Shown piece by piece: positions 25,385 through 36,435 of a stretch of DNA of 64,000 nt. Made by a program: the position numbers and the translations under genes. How positions within the stretch are numbered: the stretch's first letter is position 1; each line of letters starts with the position of its first letter. The notes beneath the pieces were generated by a model, which was not told where the DNA came from, did not search any database, and saw nothing but the letters and a program-made list of their open reading frames with translations. Where the stretch lies: contig JANAVB010003400.1 in NCBI GenBank assembly GCA_029216955.1, positions 13,518,539 to 13,582,538 of the forward strand. The letters run 5' to 3'. This DNA is from Iris pallida (taxonomy: Eukaryota; Streptophyta; Magnoliopsida; Asparagales; Iridaceae).

Positions 25385-25490
25385 GAGGGGTATTCTTCTT
25401 GCTACCCAAACTTCACCAAATTGTTCTTCTTGCTACCCAAGCTCCAAAGAGGGTTATTCTTCTTGCTACCCAAATTTCACCAAATTGTTC
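25385..25490. repeat. Short direct repeats in C LTR
   Basis: Three copies of TTCTTCTTGCTACCCAA spaced by CACCAAATTG-type spacers. A separate short array of CTAACACTAA lies at about 25845-25880. Confidence 0.8.
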
Positions 25491-26286
25491 CTCCACTGAA
25501 TTCCTTCACATGGACAGAAAATATACAGGGATTAGATCCTAATGCAAGAAGTTTGAAGGAAAAAGGAGTTTGAATGGAAAAGATATGGATTGGGGAAGAT
25601 TGGGATTTACCTCTCTTTTTCCAACTTGCTAATTTCCTAAAGGAGGCTAGCCCTAGATGGAAGAGGCATTAAATAGGGTGTGGAACCCTAGGTGACTGGC
25701 CATAAATGCTAGGGTTAGGGTTTTGGGATGATCAATGGCTATAAATCAATCTAACTAATTCAATGGTTCACAAGCCTATATTTCACACTAGTCAAGTTGC
25801 AACCTAGTTGTTCCATCTAGTCATAACTTAACCAAGGCTAACAAATTCTAACTAACACTAACTAACACTAACCAACACTAACCATGGTTAGCTAAGACTA
25901 GCTATGACTAATCTAGGTTAGGTCAAATCTAGTCTAGGGCTAAACACACTACAAGGCAATGAATTAAATCATATTCAAATCACACCATTACAATACTCAT
26001 ATCAATTTCAAATTAATTTATATTAATTCAAATAAGCCAAAATGACCAAATTACCCCTCGGCTAAAAATGATAATAAATTATCCTAATGACATGGTTAGG
26101 CTCTAGGTCATGCAGTTACTTGGGTTTCACTAGCAGCACATCAAAATTATAAGTCATACTTAAACAGTTTTAAATAGTTTAAAAATGATTAAAAATTACC
26201 AAAAATCATAATTTGAAATAAATATCAATAAATAATATAATTATAAAATATCAAAATTATCTTATCTGGAAAAACTGGGTGTTACA

Positions 26287-27500
26287 ATCCTACCCCCTTA
26301 GAAAAATTTTGTCCTCGAAATTAAGATGATCGCACCCCTTCTAGGTCAAACATAGTCAAGGGTCAATCAGTAGTCAATTTCTCAACATCCAAGTACTTGG
26401 TCATCAGCTGGTCAATTTTTTAGGATTTTACCTATGCTAGCTACCTAAGTGTTGGCAACTAGAATTTAGCAAAAAGAGAACTCTCTAATAGGCTAGCTCT
26501 TAACTTTCACATCCTATCAAGTCACAACAACCCATCACATATATCCTAAGTATATCATCTATGTATATATATAATATATATTATATATATAATATATAAT
26601 ATATAATATATATGACTGATCAACCAAGGGTTAAAGTAGACTTAACTTATAAGGGACTGAACAGATGCTTAGAATTTAGGCTAAGGATGAATGGTCTGAA
26701 TTATCAGTGTAGGCAAAAGGGAATGATGCTAAGGAGACTGAAATTATGAGCTAAAGGACAAGACATTTGGGTCTACTTGTATAGTCAAAGTGAAAGAAAA
26801 CCTACATGGTGACTGAAATGCCTCTAGATCAACCTGGCCTCTCCTCTCTATCTGGCTGAACTAACTACATGCAGGACAGTGGTCTGAAAGAAGTGAACCA
26901 AACTGGTGTACAGGGAATGTAATAGGTAGTATACCGTAAATGAGTGCAGGCTACTTACCAAATCAAAATATACTGCATATATACAAGCTATATATATGCT
27001 TTACCCTCATCACCTCAACTCTACTAAGGGTCTAATAACACACACTTCCTACCACATGCCTATCACTCCAATGAAGGGGTCAGATACTGTAGGGTGTATT
27101 GGGACAGAACAGTAAACTGTCCCAAGTGGTGAGTGCAGACCTCTAGTATGCGATACTAACTCTCCAGATGTGCAGAATATGGTAAAGGGTTGATGGTTAT
27201 TTGGTGAGTCAATAATTTGGGGTCTGGATAATGGTCCAGTGAAATCTATTATGCAATATGGTAGGTAATAAAAGTTGAGTGCAGTGAACAACTTGAAATA
27301 GTATGAACTGAGAGAGCAGGGTTTCTAATGAAGGGTCTGCACACTTCCTATAAAGGTTGATCAAACATGACTGAACTCCACACAAAGAGAAATTAACTAA
27401 ATAAAATGAACCAAATATAGGCTAAATACATCAATAATCCTATACAACAATGACCTATAGGTACCAACCAACCGTATCCTATATGCCAATATCATCTGTA
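26287..27500 (-). mobile_element. Element C interior, 3' part, non-coding
   Basis: It begins with ATCCTACCCCCTTAG and TTTGTCCTCGAAATTAAG, the polypurine-tract context in plus orientation. The next bases resemble the start of B's interior (CTAGGTCAAAC). No retroelement protein is readable. An AT palindromic tract lies at 26565-26612. The interior is cut by the N gap, so it may be LARD-like, as B is, or simply incomplete. Confidence 0.6.
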
Positions 27501-27513
27501 NNNNNNNNNNNNN
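27501..27513. other. Assembly gap (13 N)
   Basis: Thirteen N residues separate non-coding element C from mid-gag sequence of copia element E. Neither the rest of C nor the 5' LTR and gag start of E is present, so many kilobases are probably missing. Confidence 0.99.
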
Positions 27514-27875
27514 TCTAGGGACTATAGCTGCTGTGTATATTGCCAAACTCGTGGGTGACCGTACGAGTATCTATGATCGCTTCTGCTCTATAAGGCGTGG
27601 TCAGTCTGGAGTTTGCCAAGAGCGGGGTGCTGAATGAAGAGATGCGGAGACGTTCTCAGGGCACTTCATCAACATCCCACCACTCAGAGGCACTAGTTTC
27701 AGAGAGCCGCGAAAGGGACAAAAGCAGGGGTTCAGGTGGTAGAAGAGACAAGAGCAGAGGGAAGTCCAAGGGTCGGTACGAGGACTTGGAGTGTTACCAT
27801 TGTGGCAAGAAGGGCCACATCAAGCGAAACTGTTTCGCTTGGAAGAGAGAGAAGAAGGGCGAAAAGGAGAAGTAA
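27514..27875 (+). pseudogene. Element E (Ty1/copia) gag, C-terminal part
   Basis: The open frame from 27597 gives 92 residues with a basic, serine-rich stretch, then the zinc knuckle CYHCGKKGHIKRNC (CX2CX4HX4C) and a lysine-rich end. This is the nucleocapsid part of a copia gag. The N-terminal part is lost at the gap. Upstream bases from 27514 read as gag in another frame, so a frameshift is likely near 27590. Confidence 0.85.
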
Positions 27876-28200
27876 GATGAAAATACTACAACGACGGCCT
27901 CGATACATGGAGGCTGTGATCGTCGTAGGTGATGAGGTTATCACAAACCTTGCCTGTGATGACAATTCTTGGCTGGGGACTCAGGGGCTTCAGCGCACGT
28001 ATCTCATAACAGGGCACCATTGCCACTTACACGACAGGTGACTGTGAAGTGTTGATGATGGGTAATAGAGATGTGTCGAAGGCGGTTGCCATTGGAGATG
28101 TGCATTTGAGGACGAAGACGGGTGCAGTTCTTATTCTGAAAGATGTTCGTCATGTCCCTGATATCCGTTTCAACCTGGTATCGGTGGAAGGTTGGATGAC
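27876..28200 (+). pseudogene. Element E protease region
   Basis: The aspartic protease active site GDSGASAHV is readable at about 27975-28001. It is in a different frame from both the preceding ACDDNSW segment and the following frame. Downstream, MGNRDVSKAVAIGDVHLRTK and ILKDVRHVPDIRFNLVS, which precede integrase in copia elements, are readable at 28049-28195. At least two frameshifts break the region. Confidence 0.82.
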
Positions 28201-28897
28201 GAGGAATTTTCGATCTTTTCGGGAATTGTCAGTGGAAGCTTTCCAGAGGTTCGATGGTGATTGCCAGAGGAAGCAAAAAGTTCGGTCTCTATTATATGGA
28301 GGGGAGCGCTCAGGGGACATAGGAGGTGAACACAATTTCTGACGCATCTACCGAGTTGTGGCACAGGCGGCTTGGCCATATCAGCGAAAAAGGGATACTT
28401 GGTGAACAAGAAGGTAATTCCATGGCTAAGTCTACAAAGTTGGAGAAGTGCATGCACTGCTTAGCTGGAAAGCAAAATAGGGTATCTTTCCAAAGTCACC
28501 TAAGTTCAAGGAAGCCAGCGTTTTCGAGTTGATTCACTCGGATGTCTGCGGTCCTATGAAGGTAAAATCTATTGGTGGTGCTTCTTACTTTGTAACTTTT
28601 TTGATGACTGTTCCATGAAGGTTTGGTCTATGCCTTAAAGACCAAAGATCAAGTGCTGCCTACTTTCAAAGAGTTTCAGGCCTCTGTTAAAAGAGAGACG
28701 GGCAAAAAGTTATTGTGTGTTCGGTCCAACAACGGCGTCGAATATGTTGGTCCCTTTGATGCTTATTACAGAGAGCAAGGGACACGATACTGAAGAGTCC
28801 GTCCAAGACACCTCAGCTCAATGGTGTAGCATAGAGCATGAACAGGACACTGATGGAGAGGGTGCGGGTTTGCTGTCAGAAGCAAATTTGTCAGGTA
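28201..28897 (+). pseudogene. Element E integrase, first part (interrupted by element D)
   Basis: The GAG-pre-integrase zinc finger is visible as LWHRRLGHISEKG..CMHCLAGKQ at 28350-28480 (HHCC). The integrase core follows as ELIHSDVCGPMKV at about 28527-28565 and NNGVEYVGPFDAYY near 28735, with the expected D and D residues. The QLNGV..MNRTLMERVR block follows at about 28815-28870. The coding sequence stops at 28902, where D is inserted, and resumes at 49554. Several frame changes occur. Confidence 0.88.
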
Positions 28898-28902
28898 GTT
28901 AT

Positions 28903-31402
28903 TGTAGTGCCCCATCCCGCTCAGTCAATCGGAGAAATCGAAATGCCGACGGCGTTCGAACTTAGCCTTGCAACGGCTGCTCGAAGACTCGCTCGGTCGA
29001 GGCGACTCCTCGCTCAGGTAGGGTAGTTTCGGTAAACTTGCCTCATCTTAGCCTTCACATAATAAATCACATGTTTTCAACTTGTACAAGTTAGGCTTAA
29101 TAATAAAATAGATGCATTCACATAGATAAGGGAATAATCCCGACGGGTCAAAATATGTTAGAACATAAAAAAATGTCCCACAATAGGCTTAGAAGTCTGC
29201 TTAACATGCTTTCAAAATGACACTCGTTACTTCGTCCCGTGGCTTGGGATAAGGAAGTTGGCCTAAGTTGCCACAATGCTAGAATTAGCCTAAGTCATAG
29301 GTATCGCTGCAGGAATACTTGATAAAGCATGCACGGTCCCATCGTCCAAGGCTTGGCATAGCCTTCGCCTTTCCCATGGTTTAAGTCGTATTGCACGGCT
29401 TGTAGCTTAAGTCTAGGCACCCAAAGAGCTTGGTTGTTCAAGTCGACCGCGTGCATAGCACGTTCCCTCGATGCGAAGCTTGGCGTAGCCTTTGTTCGTC
29501 AAGTGGTTTCCCGAATAAGTTAGACAAGAGTTTTGTTGGGCTATCGAAGACATAGCAAGCATTGTCCCCTGTTGGCTGCGATTGTCATGTCACATAGTCC
29601 CACGAGAACAAGGCTCGTCATATAAAGTATATGACTTGAGCGATAATATTGCCTAGAGAACAAGCCAGTCTAAGGCACAAGCCATGGTTGGTTTAGTGAA
29701 AAGTATACCACGGACAAGGAAGTCACGATATCCGTCCCGCCACTTGGGAGTCTCGATAAGAAAGCATACGAGATCGATCCCGCTACTTGGGAGTCTCAAT
29801 AAGTCTCGATAGGAAAGCACACGAGATCGGTCCCGCTACTTGGGAGTCTCGATAAGTCTCTATAAGAAAGTATACGAGATCGGTCCCGCTACTTGGGAGT
29901 CTCGATAAGGAAGTCCACGTGACTGGTTGTCGTCGAGATCGGTCCTGCTACTTGAAAGTCTCGATAGAAAGTTGGAAAGCATGGTCATGATTAAGGAAGG
30001 ACTTAGTAGATCGAGTTGAGTCTTGCATGATCATTGGACAACTTGTACGCAAGGTAAAATTCTTCGAACGATCCCAGGACACGGGTTCGTGTCGGTCTAG
30101 AAGGAATTGCAGATATTGTACAGCCTTCATCGACAGTACGACTCGATTGAAGTGAACCCTTATAATATAGGCTGCGGGTCATTCGGTGGGAGCTCGTACC
30201 TCGTACGCAAATGGTCACCGTATACAAAGATCCATGATAGATTGACATTGCTAGTGACCACTCATATAGATGTGTCGGCATAAGAGCGGCTATCCGTGTG
30301 TATGCCTTTGGATTGCGTCGAGTACTAGCAAGTTACGAGTTGGGTTAACAAGTTACGCTTATAGTAAGTGCTAACCTTAAATCGGCACGGGTTAGGGTGT
30401 GTACGGTTGCAATACCATTCTAGAGCCTAAGAGTTAGCTATAGCAAGGATACGTGCTTCGGCATGAACGTGGCCTCGTCTTGAGTTAAGTCAGGAAGGGC
30501 CATAAGGCAAGTTGGTTAAGTCTGGTTGATCCTTGGGGGGCACGGACTCGATCTTGAGGCACGAGCAACTGTATTGGCACGACCAACACGAGTCGTCCCC
30601 TTGACGTTGTTGGCACGAGAATGGTGTAGAGGAACATGAAAGAAGTGAAAGTCTTGGCACGGTCGAGTTGCTTAAGTTCTACACGGCGAGGCACTGCCTC
30701 GAATATGGATTGAAGTCACGACTAGAGTATAGCACGACCTTGTCATTGCATTGCCAAGTATAGGCCAAGACGTCTCTGTCCTAAAATTGATCCTAAGACA
30801 AGACTAGAAAGACAATAAAAAAGGGATTAAGCTGCACAAAGTAAATGAACGTGTCGGTTTTGTATGGATGGGCGAGGAGCTCACTCCACCAGTACAGTTG
30901 AGTACTGACACCCATACAGTTTTCATATGCAGGCAAATGTAGAAGCTCGTGGTGCAGAGCTCGCTTGGATGCGTCAAGGTATGGAGTTCTTTGGCGATTT
31001 GAAGCATGTGGCCGCGTGGAGTCAATGCTTATACGGGACATAATGTATGGAAATTGCCTTCCAAAGCATCCGCTGACTCAAGCATTATATCGAAAGATGA
31101 GAGAGAAGCAGAGTGACTTGTAAAATGAGAGGAAAGTGAGCTTGAGAGACTTGTAATCATGGTCTTGTGCCCCATTGTAATCTTATTGTTCAATATCAAT
31201 AAAGGGCACTTTTTAATAACTTGTATTTTGCTTCTAAATTTCTGCTGCATGCTCAATATTTCTGCTTAGGACTTCTGGCGACGACCTCGTCGCAGCCGCT
31301 GTAATCGGCCGTTATGAAACTGCCTTACACGAGCGCAATCTAGGCTCGTGCGACATCATGCCTTAGCGAGGACGATTGCTCCTACGGGAGCGGGGCGTGA
31401 CC
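28903..31402 (+). mobile_element. Element D, 5' LTR
   Basis: A 2500-bp LTR that starts TGTAGTGCCCCATCCCGC and ends GCGTGACC (the partner ends ATGACA, so the terminal CA is mutated here). It matches 47061-49548 with roughly one difference per ten bases over the first 350 bp compared by eye, so D is old. The target duplication GTTAT is perfect (28898-28902 and 49549-49553). Confidence 0.95.
29720..29962. repeat. Minisatellite in D 5' LTR
   Basis: About five imperfect copies of a unit of roughly 50 bp built on ACGAGATCGGTCCCGCTACT and GGGAGTCTCGATAAG. The same array is present in the 3' LTR at about 47883-48122. Confidence 0.9.
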
Positions 31403-31571
31403 TTAATGGCATCAGAGCACGGCTTTACGTCCTTGGACTTCAAGTCTAATCTCTCAGTTTTGAAAGCTCGTCGTTGATAAAGAAGTGTGCGCTCTATCTC
31501 AAATGTCTCACGGCATGTCCAAACAACAAGTCTAAATATTTTCAAAAGGTCGTACAAGTGTTCACTTGAAC
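31403..31571 (+). mobile_element. Element D interior, leader segment
   Basis: The short leader after the primer site, up to the insertion of solo LTR G. It contains no coding sequence. Confidence 0.75.
31406..31417 (+). other. Element D primer binding site (tRNA-iMet type)
   Basis: TGGCATCAGAGC starts four bases after the LTR end. It differs by one base from TGGTATCAGAGC, the usual plant primer site complementary to the 3' end of initiator tRNA-Met. Confidence 0.85.
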
Positions 31572-31754
31572 TGTCTCTCCCCTCCCGATATATGTATTCT
31601 TTCATAAATTCTGTACATGGTATCCTGTATTTAGCATGTGCATAATTCTATTTATTATTTATTAATGGTTGCATGTAGCTTTTAAGCATGTCATTAGTGG
31701 AATGGTTAGAGCATGTTTAGATATTAGGGTTTTCTTAAGCCAACCCTCACCCAC

Positions 31755-31761
31755 TATAAAT
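31755..31761 (+). promoter_or_regulatory. Candidate TATA box in solo LTR G
   Basis: TATAAAT within CCCACTATAAATAATCTC, followed about 20-60 bases on by a CT-rich stretch typical of plant transcript leaders. It is about 185 bp from the LTR start. Confidence 0.5.
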
Positions 31762-32189
31762 AATCTCTTCCACACTCTCTTTTCTCATTCACTCTCTCAT
31801 TCATTTCCCTCAACCACCAACCCTCTTAGGCAAGTACAACTTGCTCAAAAGTAGAGACTTGTGCATTTTTTATTCTTGATTTTTCTTTTGATATTATTTG
31901 TCTATATTGTTCTTCTCTTCATTCTCTACAAGTTTAGTTCTTGGAGTTTTTGATTTTAATGGCTAGTTTTGTGTAGATCTAAGTTTCTAAAACTAGGGTT
32001 TTATGGATTTTTATGGTTTTGATCTATCAAACTTGGTTGTTTTCGAAAACTAATGGTACTATGTTGTAGGAAATCTCATTCTACCTAAGTTTGGCTTTGA
32101 ACCGCCGAATTTTGATTTGTTTTGAGGAAGTTATGCCCAAAACAATATTTGAACATCTTCTATGTTCATCTGTCATGGTTCTGGCAGGG

Positions 32190-32520
32190 ATGATGAATAG
32201 TGCTGCAGGAATGAATAGTGCCGTATGGATGCATAGTACCGCAAGAATAAAGTGCCACATGGATGCATATTGCCGTATAGATGAATAGTACCGCAGGAAT
32301 GCATAGTGCCGCATGGATGCATAATGCCGCAGGAATGCATAGTGCCGCATGGATGAATAGTACCGCAGGAATGAATAGTGCTACAAAAGGCCACATAGTA
32401 CCGCAGAAGGATGAATAGTGTTGCAGAAGGCCGCATAGTGCCGCAGACGGCCTCATAGTATCGCAGAATGCCGCATAGTACCGCAGAATGCTGCATAGTG
32501 CCATAGAAGGCCGCATAGTG
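32190..32520. repeat. Minisatellite in solo LTR G
   Basis: About 20 imperfect copies of a 15-17 bp unit (GAATGCATAGTGCCGCAG and variants). Open frames across it on the minus strand are low-complexity translations of the repeat and not genes. Confidence 0.95.
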
Positions 32521-33198
32521 GCTATTTTGGCTGTTTATGCCCTATTTAGCTGAATTGTGGCCAAAATTCCTTCCAACTCCCAATATGAAAGTTGTATATC
32601 TTTGTTTTGGCTTCAAGAATCTTTATGTCTCACTTTAACCAGAATTTATATGTAACTTTGGCACCTTTTTCCTTGCACCTTTTTCCTTACACATTGTCCG
32701 TGCACCATTTGGGCCACTTCATGACTTGCGAGCACTTCACACACTAAGTGCATAATGCCTTTTTTTTCTTTCCTCTTGTGTCTTAGTCCTCATTTCTGAT
32801 CTGACTACCTATACGTGTGCTGGATAACCCTATGTGTGTACTAAGGTACAATTTGTGAGCACCGAGGTGCTATCCTATGTGCTAAGTGTTCCTACGTGAT
32901 ACCTGCCAGTACCTCCAAGAGTCCAGCATTTACATAGCGAATGGTCGGTAGCAATGACGTGGTATGTGTTGTGTGTTGTATTACACCAAGAAGGGGGTAC
33001 ATATGTATGACTCCAGGAGCCAGTACGGATCCTTTTTTAGGGTACTCGTATAATGTACGACATCTAGAGGAGTGAGCATATGACCACGACATGTGAACTC
33101 CGAGGATAACCTAGGGATTAACTAGGCAACTAACTTGGTAGATGTATTGGGTGGAAAGAATCCCGAGATCGTGCCATACTAGCCACCCCAGGCCTAGC

Positions 33199-36007
33199 TG
33201 TCACGCCCATAACCAGAATACTGGAGAGCGGGGGCAGACATAGCCAGCTACGTATAACGGAATGGAATCCACCCCGCTATACGGTCACGGCTGTCTAGAT
33301 ATGTGAGGGTTTATCTACAATCATCTCTTAGGGTCATAAATTATCCTATTGTCTCAATCTCAACCAACTAATAATAATCACAAGATATCAGATCACTAAA
33401 TATACAATTGTAAGGCGTCCCAAACATTACATATCCAGATGATCACGAAGCTAGTCGTACAAAATGTAAGGACTAGCAAATTAAGTCATACATGATCAAC
33501 CTCGAGTTGCCAATCATGCTACAGCCGTAGGCAGACAGTAAGTAAAAGTGCATCGAGCTAACAGGTGCTCGTCGGCTAAACGCCTCAAAAGAATAATTTT
33601 TACAATAGAGTGAGCGAAACAAAATAGAAAACCCACTCGTTGCCCTGGTTACGCCTGGTGGTCACCATCGGGCTGGAAGACAGGTAGATCCTCTGGAGCT
33701 GCTCTGGTATCTGGCCATACAAAACCAGCTGGGTCAGACCCCAGAAAGAGCAAGTGCCACAAAGGAGGCCACGAAATAAGAACAAAAACCAGCAATCAAC
33801 ACAATAATATAATTAATAATAAAAGACAGTAATTTAAGAAAATGATGGGTAATATGAAAGACAATCTTGTATAGAATCACTAAAAAGATAGGACATATGG
33901 AAAAGCATGACAGGATGATATACGATGAGATAACCATGGGACTATTCAGATGGCCAGGTTACAACCCGTAAACCAAACAAGGACCGGGGTTGTAACCCTT
34001 CGTCTGAACGGAACTTGGTTTCTCTCACCATTTATCGGCAAGATAAATATAATAAATCAGGTCAAGTAACAATCTGGAGTGACAATCATTATAGTGACAA
34101 TCCTTCAATCATTCTGGTACAATCTTACAAACAATCATTTCTAGACAATACTATACTGGACTAGACTCCATCCAAGCAATCACGGCCAATCATTGCCTAC
34201 GGCTTTCTACATTAACTAACTAGGGTTATCATAATCCTAGTTACTAGCAAGATGCAATGAGATGCTCCAAGTAGTCACAGGCCCTGCAGCTATCCAGGTT
34301 ATCCAGGCAATCATTATAGTGACAATCTGGAGAGTACAATGTATTATAGTGACAATAGAGTTCAATTATTTAAGTGACAATGGTGGGTGGCCCACATAAC
34401 AGTGGGCTGGAAATGTGCCCTACTCATCGGCAGGCTACAAGTCCAATCATTTGCGACCGGGATAACGGGATCGCCTGTAACTGGAGAACATCTCTTCATG
34501 ACTAGTGAATTATACTAATTATTAACCTTAGTCCAATTCAGTAGGTACTCCTGACCGTGGTACTCAGGTGTCCCCTCCTAGACATAATGCAAGACATGAC
34601 TGGATTATTTGTACAAGCACAATCGCCCACGATGTCAGGATTAATTATACAGGTCATGACATGTCAGGTAGCCGTCGCAACAGCTATTCAAGATATATCA
34701 GGTCAAGTTATCATATCAAGTGTACTAGTCAGGAGTGCGCCACGACGGGCCACTATCAAGTCAGGTTGGTCATGTCAGGAGTGCACCACTACGGGTCACT
34801 GTTGTGTTATGCAAGTTCCTTGTCATACCCAGCCATGTACAATAGTCATTCCAAACATATTAAGTAAAATCAAGTTCATGACAAAAGGCGTAAGGATATA
34901 AAATGGGCATGAAATATCTAATAAAATATCAATACAGGGCTATAGAAGATCCAGGCTTAAGGAAAATAAAACCAAATCTCCATAATTAGACAGATTGCGC
35001 AAGGGTCCCTGGGGTCGGGTTGCGCAGGAGTCAAGTGCGCCAGGAGCCAACTGCGCAAGGGTGAGCTGCGCAGGGTACCAACTGCGCAGGGGTGGATGGC
35101 GCAGCAGATGGTTTGCGCTGGATCAGGTTGCACAGGAATGGATGGCGCAGGGTTAGATTGCGCAGGGACGGACTGCGCATGGATGGATTACGCAGAAGTG
35201 GACTGCGCAGGAGCAGACTGCGCATGAGCAGACTGCGCATGAGCAGACTGCGCATGAATCCATGCGCACTCGGCGGGTTGAGCGCAGTTTGCCAAGAGGG
35301 AAGCTGCGCGGTCGGCGCTGCGCTAAAGAGCGCTGGCCAAGGGGGATGCGCAATCCAGCACTGCGCTAAAGAGCGCAGGCTGCTATTTTCTTCTCCAGGC
35401 CGAGAAGAAGACTCCAAGAACTCCAAAGTTCAAAACTTCATAACTTGATCAAATCAAAACGAAATTTAGATTTTTAAAGCTCTAACTTGAGTAAAATTGA
35501 ATTCTCTTCCACATGGAAGCATCAAAACCCACAAAAATCCAACCAAAATAGATCAAAAACATGTAAATCCAAAATAGTTAAAACCTAGATCTAGAACAAT
35601 AGAAACTCCAAATCACAAAATGTCAAGTTTTAATGTTAATCTCCATAGCCTAATCTAGCTAATGGACAAATAAAAAGTGGTTCTCATGTGGTGGCAAGGT
35701 GCACTTGCCTATAGGTGATGGTGTTGTGTAGAGAAAGGAAAGAAGAAGAAGAAGTAAATGAAAATAATGAGGAGAGAGAAAGGTTGGTGGGTTTTAATGA
35801 GGGTGGTTGTGATGGAATGGAGGTGGAGAATAGGCTAAGGTGTTCCACTCATGATGAACCAAACCAACTCCACAAAAAAAACCAAGCCATGGTCCAAAAC
35901 CCATTTACGAGAAACCAAATCCACAAATCGAGAAAATAAAATACGTGCAAAAATCAAATTACGAGTACAAATACGAAATACAAGAAATACGGGAAATAAG
36001 GGTGACA
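33199..36007 (-). mobile_element. Element F, 3' LTR
   Basis: A 2809-bp LTR that starts TGTCACGCCCATAACCAG and ends GGGTGACA, nearly identical to 41005-43801. The flanks CTAGC (33194-33198) and CCAGC (43802-43806) form a 5-bp target duplication with one mismatch. The insertion is in solo LTR G. Confidence 0.93.
34990..35380. repeat. TGCGCA-rich minisatellite, F 3' LTR
   Basis: Units of about 15 bp based on GACTGCGCATGAGCA and related GGATGGCGCAG words. This copy has three GACTGCGCA-type units before the closing GACTGCGCATGAATCC unit; the middle LTR has one and the right LTR two. Confidence 0.93.
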
Positions 36008-36022
36008 ACTCTACCCACCTTA
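36008..36022 (-). other. Polypurine-tract region of F, unit 1
   Basis: The plus strand reads ACTCTACCCACCTTAAAAG, so the minus strand gives a purine-rich AAGGTGGGTAGAGT before the LTR. The TTTCGAGGACG phrase precedes it. It is repeated at 39038. Confidence 0.7.
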
Positions 36023-36159
36023 AAAGAATTCCGTCCTCGAAATTTAATCAGGAAGCTAGAGATTGCCACGACAAGCTACACTAAGCACAGGCAAGCTACA
36101 CTAAGTAGTTCAATCATACAATCACATGCAATCTAGGAATGAAGAGCGCAAGGCATAAG

Positions 36160-36435
36160 GAAGATATTATACCTTATGAGTCAAACAGGTAGGGATAACG
36201 TGATCGGATATCATCCTAACACTCCCACGTTTGACTCTCCCAAGGAGCGATAAACTCAAGCAACATGAACTAAACTGATAGTCTTGCGCTTGAGGTATCT
36301 CTCTTTGGTCAAACATGGACACAGGCCTCTCCTCATATGAAAAGGTTGGTACCAATAACCGTTTTCAAATGATCTAGGATATGGCTCGGGCCCAGGATAT
36401 ACCGTTGTAATTAGGATACATGAAACATGACATGT
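36160..36435 (-). pseudogene. F unit 1: integrase end and chromodomain tail remnant
   Basis: The minus strand carries VMFHVS, the end of the integrase GPY/F region, then YEERPVSMFDQRE, then a chromodomain end read as QTWE..DDIRSRYPYLFD near 36170-36215, in more than one frame. It lies directly after gag, so PR, RT, RNase H and most of IN are missing. Confidence 0.75.

Larger units (their letters stand above)
22089..26286 (-). mobile_element. Element C, 3' LTR
   Basis: A 4198-bp LTR that starts TGTCACGACCCACACCC at 22089 and ends CTGGGTGTTACA at 26286, followed by a polypurine-tract region. It is a third subfamily of the A/B superfamily, sharing the LTR start, the AACAGGTCCAGT island (22553), the W-box core cluster and the ACGTG-rich block. 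The partner LTR is not in the window. Confidence 0.85.
31572..33198 (+). mobile_element. Solo LTR G, first segment (interrupted by F)
   Basis: It starts TGTCTCTCCCCTCCCG at 31572. With 43807-44811 it forms an LTR of about 2.6 kb ending GGGACGTGACA. The flanking bases are TGAAC (31567-31571) and CGAAC (44812-44816), a 5-bp duplication with one mismatch. There is no internal sequence between, so it is a solo LTR. Its layout (CT-rich leader, GGCAAGT motif, minisatellite, GTGACA end) resembles that of element F's LTR in opposite orientation. Confidence 0.72.

Noticed and set aside
25842..25882. Interstitial telomere-like repeat (CTAACACTAA)
   Set aside because: The plant telomere unit is CCCTAAA; this is a short AT-rich tandem repeat of another unit.
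29720..29962. CRISPR-like regular repeats
   Set aside because: The units are contiguous and imperfect with no unique spacers, the sequence lies in an LTR, and the genome is a plant.
32081..32516. Open frames of 89-116 codons on the minus strand
   Set aside because: They are translations of the 15-17 bp minisatellite; repeats without stop codons give open frames in several frames by chance.
35031..35448. Open frames of 118-131 codons over the TGCGCA array, also at 38103-38487 and 42775-43240
   Set aside because: They are translations of the LTR minisatellite in both strands and different frames, with no conserved protein.
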